A stretch of DNA of 64,000 nucleotides, taken from the NCBI RefSeq assembly GCF_031143425.1, contig NC_090444.1, forward strand, positions 60,941,533-61,005,532, given 5' to 3'. The translations under genes and the position numbers were made by a program. Below the pieces are notes generated by a model that saw nothing but the letters and a program-made list of their open reading frames with translations, did not search any database and was not told the DNA's origin. Numbering within the stretch: the stretch's first letter is position 1; every line of letters starts with the position of its first letter. The DNA is from Pleurodeles waltl (lineage: Eukaryota; Chordata; Amphibia; Caudata; Salamandridae). Below, one piece after another: positions 53,815 through 64,000 of the stretch.

Positions 53815-55393
53815 CCAGAGAACTCAACAGAACACACAGGCGAGACTCAGCTGGATATAAATGCCACAATACTGTACAACACAACAACATGCACAGCAAC
53901 AGAACACACAGGCGAGCCCCAGAAGGATTATAAATGCCACAATACTGTAAAACACAACAACGTGCACAGCAACAGAACACACAGGCAACCCCAGCTGGCT
54001 ATGAATGCCACACTACTGTAAAACACAACAACGTGCACAGCAACAGAACACAAAGGCGAGCCCCAGCTGGCTATGAATGCTACAATACTGTACAACACAA
54101 CATACACAGCAACAGAACATACAGGCAAGTCCCAGCTGGCTATGAATGCCACAATACTGTACAACGTGCACAACAACAGAACATACAGTCGAGCCCCAGC
54201 TGGCTATAAATATCTCGATACTGTACAACACAACACCATGCACAGCAACAGAATACACAGGTGAGCCACAGCTGGCTATACATGCCACAGTACTGTACAA
54301 CACAACAACATGCACAGCAACAGAACACACAGGTGAGCCCCAGCTGGTTATGAATGCCACAATACTGTACAACACAACAACGTGCACAGCAACAGAACAT
54401 ACAGACGAGGCCCAGCTGGCTATGAATGCCACAATACTGTACAACACAACAACATGTACAGCAACAGGACACACTGGTGAGCCCCAGCTGGATTATAAAT
54501 GCCACACTACTGTACAACACAGCTGGATTATAAATGCCACACTACTGTAAAACACAACAACATGCACAGCAACAGAACATACAGGTGAGCCCCAGCTGGC
54601 TATACATGCCTCAATACCGTACAACACAACACCATGCACAGCAACAGAACACACAGCCGAGCCCCAGCTGCATTATAAATGCCACACTACTGTACAACAC
54701 AACAACATGTACAGCACCAGAACATATGGGCGAGCCCCAGCTGGCTATGAATGTCACCCTACTGTACAACACAGCTGGATTATAAATGCCACACTACTGT
54801 ACAACACAGCAACATGCACAGCAACAGAACATACCGGCGAGCCCCAGCTGGCTATGAATGCCACAATAATGTACAAGACAACAACATGCACAGCAACAGA
54901 ACACACTGGCGAGCCCCAGCTGGATTATAAATGCCACAATACTGTGCAACCCAACAACATGCACAGCAACAGAACACACAGGAGAGGCCGAGCTGGCTTT
55001 GAATGCCACACTACTGTACAACACAACATGCACAGCAACAAAACATACATGCGAGGCCCAGCTGGCCATAAATGCCACACTACTGTACAACACAACAACA
55101 TGTACAGCAACAGAACATACAGGCGAGCCCAAGCTGGCTATAAATGCCTCCATACTGTACAACACAATACCATGCACAGCAACAGAACACACAGGCGAGC
55201 CCTAGCTGGATTATAAATGCCACACTACTGTACAACACAACAACATGTACAGCACCAGAACATATGGGCGAACCCCACCTGGCTATGAATGCCACCCTAC
55301 TGTACAACACAGCTGGATTATAAGTGCCACACTACTGTACAACACAGCAACATGCACAGCAACAGAACATACCGGCGAGCCCCAGCTGGCTAT
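53815..55393. repeat. 72-bp satellite array, left block
   Basis: The unit contains CAGCAACAGAACACACAGG, then GAGCCCCAGCTGG, then TATGAATGCCACAATACTG, then TACAACACAACAACATGCA. Exact spacings of 72 bp are seen, for example at 54243, 54315 and 54387. Shortened half-units (CTGGATTATAAATGCCACAC after ACAACACAG) occur near 54521, 54774 and 55312. A variant with ATGTACAGCACCAGAACATATGGG recurs at 54701 and 55239, giving a higher-order period of 538 bp. Since 72 is a multiple of 3, frames stay open on both strands; I do not regard these as genes. Confidence 0.92.
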
Positions 55394-55924
55394 TGTAGGA
55401 AAGTACCATCTTGCCTGGCATGTTACCCCCATATTTCACTGTATATATGTTGTTTTAGTTGTATGTGTCACTGGGACCCTGCCAGCCAGGGCCCCAGTGC
55501 TCATAAGTGTGCCCTGTATGTGTTACCTGTGTGATGACTAACTGTCTCACTGAGGCTCTGCTAACCAGAACCTCAGTGGTTATGCTCTCTCATTTCTTTC
55601 CAAATTGTCACTAACAGGCTAGTGACCAATTTCACCAATTTATTTTGGCATACTGGAACACCCTTATAATTCCCTAGTATATGGTACTGAGGTACCCAGG
55701 GTATTGGGGTTCCAGGAGATCCCTATGGGCTGCAGCATTTCTTTTGTCACCCATAGGGAGCTCTGACAATTCTTACACAGGCCTGCCACTGCAGCCTGAG
55801 TGAAATAACGTCCACGTTATTTCACAGCCATTTACCACTGCACTTAAGTAACTTATAAGTCACCTATATGTCTAACCTATACCTGGTAAAGGTTGGGTGC
55901 TAAGTTACTTAGTGTGTGGGCACC
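55394..55924 (+). repeat. 5' LTR remnant of the deleted element
   Basis: This matches 17396-17929 of the complete element and then ends at GGGCACC, where gag sequence begins. It lacks the splice donor, poly(A) palindrome and 3' terminus. The junction word GGCACC is present both in the intact LTR (near 17923) and in gag (near 22023). Confidence 0.9.
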
Positions 55925-58900
55925 ACTCCTACTGCTACACCTAGTGCCCCTAGTAATAGCAGTGGTGGTGGGAGCAAACCTACTAATAGCCAATCTAAGG
56001 GAGTAGCTGGGCTCACTTTTGGTAATTTAGTTGGGGTTGGTCTTGTTAGGGAGACCACAGAGGCTGTGTTAGTCTCTGAAGGTGCCATTGATTTGGCCAC
56101 CATAGTTGCTTGTCCCCTTAATATGGATAAGTACAAGCAACTTCCCCTAATAAATGGTGTTGAGGTTCAGGCCTAGAGGGACACAGGGGCCAGTGTTACC
56201 ATGGTAATAGAGAAACTGATCCACCCTGAACAACACCTACTTGGTCACCAGTACCAAGTGACTGATGCTCATAACAACACTCTTAGCCACCCCATGGCTG
56301 TTGTGAATCTCAACTGGGGGGGGGTTACTGGTCCAAAGAAAGTTGTGGTTGCCTCAGATTTACCTGTAGACTGTCTACTAGGGAACGATTTAGAGACATC
56401 AGCTTGGGCAGAAGTGGAGTTGGAGGCTCATGCAGCAATGCTGGGCATTCCTGGGCATATTTTTGCTTTGACCAGGGCTCAGGCCAAAAAGCAAAAAGGA
56501 CAGGGTGACTTGGATCCTGGAACAATGGACCAAGTTCTCCCTAAAGCTAGGGTTAGTAAAGGTAAAACACTACCTACTATCCCTCCCTCTACAGTGGATT
56601 CAACTTCTGAGGAAGAAGAATTTCCACCCTGTGCAGAACCTACACCAGAGGAGCTGGAAGCAGACACTGCTGGGCTTTTGGGTGGAGGGGGGCCTGCCAG
56701 GGAGATGCTGAGTGTGGCACAGCAGACCTGTCCCACACTAGAGGGTCTAAGACAGCAAGCTGTCAAACAGCAAAATTGGGATGTCAGTGACTCTCACAGA
56801 GTTTACTGGGAGGACAACCTCTTGTATACTGAAGCAAGGGATCCAAAACCTGGAGCAGCCAGGAGATTGGTGATTCCCCAGCAATACAGAGAGTTCCTCC
56901 TAACTCTAGCCCACGACATTCCCTTGGCTGGACATTTAGGGCAAATGAAAACTTGGGACAGGCTTGTCCCCTTGTTTCATTGGCCTAGAATGTCAGAGGA
57001 CACAAAGGAATTTTGTAAGTCCTGTGAAACCTGTCAAGCCAGTGGCAAAACAGGTGGCACTCCAAAGGCTCCCCTTATTCCACTGCCTGTGGTTGGGGTC
57101 CCCTTTGAAAGGGTAGGGGTTGACATAGTTGGCCCCCTTGACCCTCCTACTGCTTCAGGCAATAGGTTTATCTTGGTGGTAGTGGACCATGCCACCAGAT
57201 ATCCTGAAGCAATTCCTCTAAGGACCACTACAGCTCCTGCAGTGGCAAAGGCCCTCCTGGGAATCTTTTCCAGGGTGGGCTTCCCAAAAGAGGTGGTATC
57301 AGACAGGGGAAGCAATTTCATGTCTGCTTACTTAAAGGCCATGTGGAAGGAATGTGGTGTGACATACAAGTTCACCACACCCTATCATCCACAAACAAAT
57401 GGACTGGTTGAGAGGTTTAATAAAACTCTCAAAGGAATGATAATGGGACTCCCTGAAAAACTCCGGAGGAGATGGGATGTCCTGTTACCTTGCCTCCTTT
57501 TTGCTTACAGGGAGGTACCCCAAAAAGGAGTGGGCTTCAGCCCCTTTGAACTCCTATTTGGACACCCTGTAAGAGGTCCTCTAACACTTGTGAAGGAGGG
57601 TTGGGAACAACCTTTAAAAGCTCCTAAGCAAGACATAGTGGACTATGTACTTGGCCTAAGATCTAGAATGGCTGAGTACATGAAAAAGGCCAGTAAAAAC
57701 CTTCAGGCCAGCCAAGAGCTCCAAAAGCAATGGCATGACCAGAAGGCTGTTCTGATTCAGTACCAACCAGGGCAGAAAGTGTGGGTCTTGGAGCCTGTGG
57801 CCGCAGGAGCACTCCAAGACAAATGGAGTGGACCCCCCATAATTGTTGAGAAAAAGGGAGAAGTCACCTACTTGGTTGACTTGGGCACTGCCAGGAGTCC
57901 CTTTAGGGTGCTCCATGTCAATCGCCTAAAACCCTACTATGACAGGGCTGATCTCACCCTGCTCATGGCAACAGATGAAGGACAGGAAGAAGAGAGTGAC
58001 CCTCTCCCTGATCTCTTCTCTTCCACAGAACAAGATGCTCTAGTGGAAGTTGTAGTTTTGGCAGATTGTCTTACTGCTGAGCAGAAAGACCACTGCATAA
58101 ATCTCCTGGGTCAGTTTTCTGAACTCTTTTCTACTGTGCCAGGCACCACTTCTTGGTGTGAGCACACTATAGATACTGGAGACAGCTTGCCTGTCAAAAG
58201 TAAGATCTATAGGCAGCCTGGCCATGTCAGGGACTGCATAAAACAAGAGGTTCAAAAAATGCTTGAATTGGGAGTGGTTGAGCACTCTGAAAGTCCATGG
58301 GCCTCTCCTGTGGTACTTGTACCAAAACCTCATTCCAAAGATGGAAAGAAGGAAATGAGATTTTGTGTAGATTACAGAGGTCTCAACCAGGTAACTAAAA
58401 CTGATGCTCACCCTATACCCAGGGCAGATGAGCTAATAGATACACTGGCATCTGCCAAGTATCTAAGCACCTTTGATTTGACTGCAGGGTATTGGCAGAT
58501 CAAGTTATCAGAGGATGCTAAAGCAAAAACTGTATTTTCAACCATTGGAGGGCACTACCAATTCACAGTAATGCCTTTTGGGTTGAAAAATGCACCTGCC
58601 ACTTTTCAGAGGTTGGTGAATACAGTCCTGCAAGGGTTGGAGGCTTTTAGTGCTGCATATATAGATGATATAGCTGTCTTTAGCTCCACCTGGGATGATC
58701 ACCTGGTCCACCTGTGGAACGTTTTGGAGGCCCTGCAAAAGGCAGGCCTCACTATCAAGGCTTCAAAGTGCCAGATAGGGCAGGGGGAAGTGGTTTATAT
58801 GGGACACCTTGTTGGTGGAGAACAGATTGCACCACTTCAGTGGAAAATCCAAACTATTATAGATTGGGTTCCCCCTACAACTCAGACTCAGGTGAGAGAC

Positions 58901-59497
58901 TTCTTAGGCCTCACTGGGTACTACAGGAGGTTCATAAAGAACTATGGCTCCATTGCAGCCCCTCTTAATGACCTCACTTCAAAGAAAATGCCTAAAAAGG
59001 TATTGTGGACAGCTAACTGTCAGAAAGCTTTTGAGGAGCTGAAGCAGGCCATGTGCTCTGCACCTGTCCTGAAAAGCCCCTGTTACTCCAAAAAATTCAT
59101 TGTCCAAACTGATGCATCTGAATTAGGGGTAGGGACAGTCTTATCACAACTCAATTCTGAGGGCCAGGATCAACCTGTTGCTTTTATCAGCAGGGGTTTT
59201 ACCCCTAGAGAAAAGCATTGGTCTGCCATAGAGAGGGAGGCCTTTGCTGTGGTCTGGGCACTGAAGAAGTTGAGGCCATACCTGTTTGGCACTTACTTCA
59301 TTGTTCAGACAGACCACAAACCTCTACTTTGGCTAAAACAAATGAAAGGGGAAAACCCTAAATTGTTGAGGTGGTCCATATCTCTACAGGGAATGGACTA
59401 TACAGTGGAACATAGACCTGGGAGTACCCACTCCAATGCAGATGGACTCTCCAGATATTTCCACTTAGACAATGAAGACTCATCAGGTCATGGCTAG
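55925..59497 (+). pseudogene. Truncated Gag-Pol of the deleted element
   Basis: It corresponds to codon about 456 onward of the complete Gag-Pol. A TAG at 56174-56176 replaces the Tyr codon just before the protease DTGAS block. After it the frame is open for over 1100 codons to 59497 with the same order PR-IN-RT-RH. The integrase zinc end is intact here (CKSCETC), as are the DDE residues (VDIVG, SDRGSN, ERFNKT) and the YIDD of reverse transcriptase. It has no Gag capsid and no promoter-bearing LTR, so it cannot be autonomous. Confidence 0.93.
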
Positions 59498-59510
59498 TCT
59501 TATTGTCCTT

Positions 59511-59527
59511 CGTTTGGGGGGGGGTTG
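59511..59527 (+). promoter_or_regulatory. Polypurine tract of the deleted element
   Basis: The G-run within CGTTTGGGGG...GGGGTTG precedes TGTAGG at 59528, as in the complete copy. Confidence 0.7.
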
Positions 59528-62521
59528 TGTAGGAAAGTACCATCTTGCCTTGCATGTTACCCCCATATTTCACTGTATATATGTTGTTTTAGTTATATGT
59601 GTCACTGGGACCCTGCCAGCCAGGGCCCCAGTGCTCATTAGTGTGCCCTGTATGTGCTACCTGTGTGATGACTAACTGTCTCACTGAGGCTCTGCTAACC
59701 AGAACCTCAGTGGTTATGCTCTCTCATTTCTTTCCAAATTGTCACTAACAGGCTAGGGACCAATTTCACCAATTTATTTTGGCATACTGGAACACCCTTA
59801 TAATTCCCTAGTATATGGTACTGAGGTACCCAGGGTATTGGGGTTCCAGGAGATCCCTATGGGCTGCAGCATTTCTTTTGCCACCCATAGGGAGATCTGA
59901 CAATTCTTACACAGGCCTGCCACTGCAGCCTGAGTGAAATAACGTCCACGTTATTTCACAGCCATTTACCACTGCACTTAAGTAACTTATAAGTCACCTA
60001 TATGTCTAACCTTTACCTGGTAAAGGTTGGGTGCTAAGTTACTTAGTGTGTGGGCACCCTGGCACTAGCCAAGGTGCCCCCACATTGTTCAGGGCAAATT
60101 CCCCGTACTTTGTGAGTGCGGGGACACCATTACACGCGTGCACTATACATATGTCACGACATGTATAGCGTCACAATGGTAACTCCGAACATGGCCATGT
60201 AACATGTCTAAGATCATGGAATTGTCACCCCAATGCCATTCTGGCATTGGGGAGACAATTCCATGATCCCCCGAGTCTCTAGCACAGACCCGGGTACTGC
60301 CAAACTACCTTTCCCGGGGTTTCACTGCAGCTGCTGCTGCTGCCAACCCCTCAGACAGGTTTCTGCCCTCCTGGGGTCCAGCCAGGCTTGGCCCAGGAAG
60401 GCAGAACAAAGGACTTCCTCAGAGAGAGGGTGTTACACCCTCTCCCTTTGGAAAAAGTTGTCAGGGCTGGAGAGGAGTAGCCTCCCCAGCCTCTGGAAAT
60501 GCTTTGATGGGCACAGATGGTGCCCATCTCTGCATAAGCCAGTCTACACCGGTTCAGGGATCCCCCAGCCCTGCTCTGGCGTGAAACTGGACAAAGGAAA
60601 GGGGAGTGACCACTCCCCTGACCTGCACCTCCCCTGGGAGGTGCCCAGTGCTCCTCCAGTGTGCTCCAGACCTCTGCCATCTTGGAAACAGAGGTGCTGC
60701 TGGCACACTGGACTGCTCTGAGTGGCCAGTGCCAGCAGGTGACGTCAGAGACTCCTTCTGATAGGGTCTTACCTGTGTTGCTAGCCTATCCTCCTTCCTA
60801 AGTAGCCAAACCTCCTTTTCTGGCTATTTAGGGTCTTTGCTTTGGGGAATTATTTAGATAACGAATGCAAGAGCTCATCAGAGTTCTTCTGCATCTCTCT
60901 CTTCACCTTCTGCCAAGGAATCGACCGCTGACTGCTCTGGACGCCTGCAAAACTGCAACAAAGTAGCAAAGACGACTACTGCGACCTTGTAACGCTGATC
61001 CGGCCGCCTTCTCGACTGTTTTCCTGGTGGTGCATGCTGTGGGGGTAGTCTGCCTCCTCTCTGCACTAGAAGCTCCGAAGAAATCTCCCGTGGGTCGACG
61101 GAATCTTCCCCTTGCAACCGCAGGCACCAAAAGACTGCATCACCGGTCCTCTGGGTCCCCTCTCAGCACAACGAGCGTGGTCCCTGGAACTCAGCAACTC
61201 TGTCCAAGTGACTCCCACAGTCCAGTGACTCTTCAGTCCAAGTTTGGTGGAGGTAAGTCCTTGCCTCCCCACGCTAGACTGCATTGCTGGGTACCGCGTG
61301 ATTTGCAGCTGCTCCGGCTCCTGTGCACTCTTCCAGGATTTCCTTTGTGCACAGCCAAGCCTGGGTTCCCGACACTCTAACCTGCAGTGCACGACCTCCT
61401 GAGTCGTCCTCCGGCGTCGTGGGACCTTCTTTTGTGACTTCGGGTGAGCTCTGGCTCACTCCTCTTCGTAGTGCCTGTTCCGGCACTTCTGTGGGTGCTG
61501 CTTGCTTCTGAGTGGGCTCTTTGTCTTGCTGGACGCCCCCTCTGTCTACTCACGCAATTGGCGACATCCTGGTCCCTCCTGGGCCACAGCAGCATCCAAA
61601 AACCCTAACCGCGACCCTTGCAGCTAGCAGGGCTTGTTTGCGGTCTCTCTGCACGGAAACACCTCTGCAAGCTTGTTCACGACGTGGGACATCCATCCTC
61701 CAAAGGGGAAGTTCCTAGTCCTCTTCGTTCTTGCAGAATCCACAGCTTCTACCATCCGGTGGCAGCTTCTTTGCACCCACAGCTGGCATTTCCTGGGCAT
61801 CTGCCAATCCCGACTTGATCGTGACTTTTGGACTTGGTCCCCTTGTTCCACAGGTACTCTCGTCTGGAAATCCATTGTTGTTGCATTGCTGGTGTTGGTC
61901 TTCCTTGCAGAATTCCCCTATCACGACTTCTGTGCTCTCTGGGGAACTTAGGTGCACTTTGCACCCACTTTTCAGGGTCTTGGTGTGGGCTATTTTTCTA
62001 ACCCTCACTGTTTTCTTACAGTCCCAGTGACCCTCTACAAGGTCACATAGGTTTGGGGTCAATTCGTGATTCGCATTCCACTTTTGGAGTATATGGTTTG
62101 TGTTGCCCCTATACCTATGTGCTCTCATTGCAATCTATTGTGACTGTACATTGCGTGCATTGCTTTCTATTGCTATTACTGCATATTTTTGGTATTGTGT
62201 ACATATATCTTGTGTATATTTGCTATCCTCATACTGAGGGTACTCACTGAGATACTTTTGGCATATTGTCATAAAAATAAAGTACCTTTATTTTTAGTAT
62301 ATCTGTGTATTGTGTTTTCTTATGATATTGTGCATATGACACCAGTGGTATAGTAGGAGCTTTACACGTCTCCTAGTTCAGCCTAAGCTGCTCTGCTAAG
62401 CTACCCTTTTCTATCAGCCTAAGCTGCTAGACACCTCTTCTACACTAATAAGGGATAACTGGACCTGGTGCAGAGTGTAAGTACCCCTTGGTACCACTAC
62501 AAACCAGGCCAGCCTCCTACA
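59528..62521 (+). repeat. 3' LTR of the deleted element
   Basis: 2994 bp, TGTAGGAAAG to CCTCCTACA, with YY1-type word (near 60676), donor-like GAGGTAAGTC (near 61249) and the AATAAA palindrome (62273-62295) in place. It is closer by eye to the solo LTR at 137-3132 and the LTR at 14678-28973 than to the LTRs of the complete element (for example the shared GTTTCACTGCAG and CTGGTGTTGGTCTTCC), so at least two LTR subfamilies are present. Confidence 0.93.
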
Positions 62522-64000
62522 GCTATGAATGCCACAATAATGTACGAGACAACAACATGCACAGCAACAGAACACACAGGCGAGCCCCAGCTGGATTATA
62601 AATGCCACAATACTGTACAACACAACAACATGCACAGCAACAGAACACACAGGAGAGGCCGAGCTGGCTTTGAATGCCACACTACTGTACAACACAACAT
62701 GCACAGCAACAAAACATAAATGCGAGGCCCAGCTGGCTATAAATGCCACAATACTGTACAACACAACTTCATGCACAGCAACAGAACGCACAGGCGAGCC
62801 CCAGATGGATTATAAAGGCCACAATACTGTACAACACAACAACATGCACAACAACAGAACACACAGGTGAGCCCCAGCTGGCTATGAATGCCACAATACT
62901 GTACAGCACAACAACATGCACAGCAACAGAACACACAGGCGAGCCCCAGCTGGATTATAAATGCCACACTACTGTAAAACACAACAATGTGCACAGCAAC
63001 AGAAGACTCAGGCGAGCACCAACTGGTTATAAATGCCACACTACTGTAAAACACAACAACGTGCACAGCAACAGAACACACAGGTGAGCCCCAACTGGCT
63101 ATGAATGCCACAATACTGTACAACACAACTTCATGCACAGCAACAGAACATACAGGTGAGCCCAGGTGGCTATGAGTACCACAATACTGTACAACAGAAC
63201 AACATGCACAGCAACAGAACATACAGGTGAGCCCAGCTGGCTATGAGTGCCACAATACTGTACAACACAACAATGTGCACAGCAACAGAAAACACAGGTG
63301 GGTCCAGCTGGCCATGAATGCCACACTACTGTACAACACAACAACATGCACAGCAACAGAACACACAGGCGGGTCCAAGCTGGATTATAAATGCCACTAT
63401 ACTATACAACACAACAACTTGTACAGCAACAGAACACACAGGCGAGTCCCAGCTGGCTATGAATGCCACAATACTGTGCAACACAACAACATGCTGTGCA
63501 ACACAACAACATGCACAGCAACAGAACACCCGGGCAAGCCCCAGCTGACTATGAGTGCCACAATACTGTACAACACAACAACGTGCACAGCAACAGAACA
63601 TACAGAGGAGGCCCAGCTGGCTGTGAATGACACAATACTGTACAATACAACAACATGCACAGCAACAGAACACACAGACGAGCCCCAACTGGTTATAAAT
63701 GCCAAAATACTGTACAACACGACAACATGCACAGCAACAGAACACACTGGCGAGCCCCAGCTGGATTATAAATGCCACACTACTGTACAACACAGCTGGA
63801 TTATAAATGCCACACTACTGTACAACACAACAACATGCACAGCAACAGAACATACAGGCGAACCCCAGCTAGCTATAAATGCCTCAATACTGTACAACAC
63901 AACACCATGCACAGCAACAGAACACACAGGCGAGCCCCAGCTGGATTATAAATGCCACACTACTGTACAACACAACAACATGTACAGCACCAGAACATAT
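62522..64000. repeat. 72-bp satellite array, right block
   Basis: This continues the array exactly where the gypsy element entered (GCTATGAATGCC). The variant order matches the left block: 62522-62740 parallels 54841-55060, and 63740-64000 parallels 54474-54735, including the GTACAGCACCAG variant at 63974. The array runs off the window. Confidence 0.92.

Larger units (their letters stand above)
55394..62521 (+). mobile_element. Internally deleted Gmr1-like gypsy element
   Basis: The target duplication GCTAT stands at 55389-55393 and 62522-62526, splitting the satellite array. The element has only the first 531 bp of its 5' LTR, then jumps to the end of gag, and continues through protease, integrase, reverse transcriptase and RNase H to a full 3' LTR (59528-62521, 2994 bp). 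The lost part would be about 4 kb (rest of the LTR, leader and most of gag). LTR remnant and 3' LTR differ at about eight or nine of 531 positions by eye, so it is older than the complete copy. Confidence 0.95.

Noticed and set aside
53822..55216. Periodic 24-residue proteins on both strands of the satellite
   Set aside because: The 72-bp period is a multiple of three, so open frames arise automatically on both strands. There is no start context, signal peptide consistency or preserved frame across half-units.

Overview
The window looks like intergenic DNA from a very large, repeat-rich vertebrate genome. The density of Ty3/gypsy LTRs, L1- and L2-type LINEs, Harbinger-like and foldback elements and a tRNA-SINE fits a urodele amphibian (a newt such as Pleurodeles is my best guess; this is inference from repeat style, not a database match). 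I recognise no host protein-coding exon, rRNA gene or functional tRNA gene. Nearly everything that can be named is a mobile element, a relic of one, or a tandem repeat.

Layout. 1-4.9 kb: an old repeat unit split by a solo gypsy LTR (137-3132, minus) and a hairpin-rich inverted-repeat element (about 3281-4350); a second copy of the unit at 4649-4898 preserves the empty insertion site. 5.7-6.4 kb: an L2/CR1-type reverse-transcriptase relic. 6761-30106: a full-length but decayed L1-type LINE on the minus strand with a 15-bp target duplication; it has been split by another gypsy LTR (14678-28973, plus), which was itself split by a complete, very young gypsy element (17396-28645). This gives a nest at least four layers deep. 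30.1-46.8 kb: older material with a tRNA-derived SINE, MITE-like elements, a solo LTR of another family (34475-36536), an 82-bp minisatellite and two L2-type C-terminal relics. 46821-51165: a Harbinger-like non-autonomous element with TAA target duplications, split by a third solo LTR of the gypsy family. 53.8-64 kb: a 72-bp satellite array with higher-order organisation, interrupted at 55394-62521 by a second, internally deleted gypsy element.

The central biological object is the gypsy family. The complete copy encodes one 1652-codon Gag-Pol whose domains run Gag, protease, integrase, reverse transcriptase, RNase H. Integrase lies before reverse transcriptase, a Ty1/copia-like order on gypsy-type domains that defines the Gmr1-like group. 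Its Gag carries a SCAN-like capsid segment, in line with the published view that vertebrate SCAN domains descend from Gmr1-like Gag. The two 2995-bp LTRs differ at only about nine positions by eye, so the insertion is recent, yet one zinc-binding cysteine of integrase is replaced by tryptophan. The second copy keeps that cysteine but has lost most of its 5' LTR and gag through a deletion at a 6-bp microhomology, and has a stop just before protease. The LTRs (about 3 kb) are unusually long and carry a chain of short perfect inverted repeats.

Other points worth attention are a 138-bp direct duplication flanking the LTR inserted in the LINE, promoter-like 187-bp repeats and a YY1-type motif at the LINE 5' end, and a 2.4-kb LINE inter-ORF region built on a 616-bp tandem pair.
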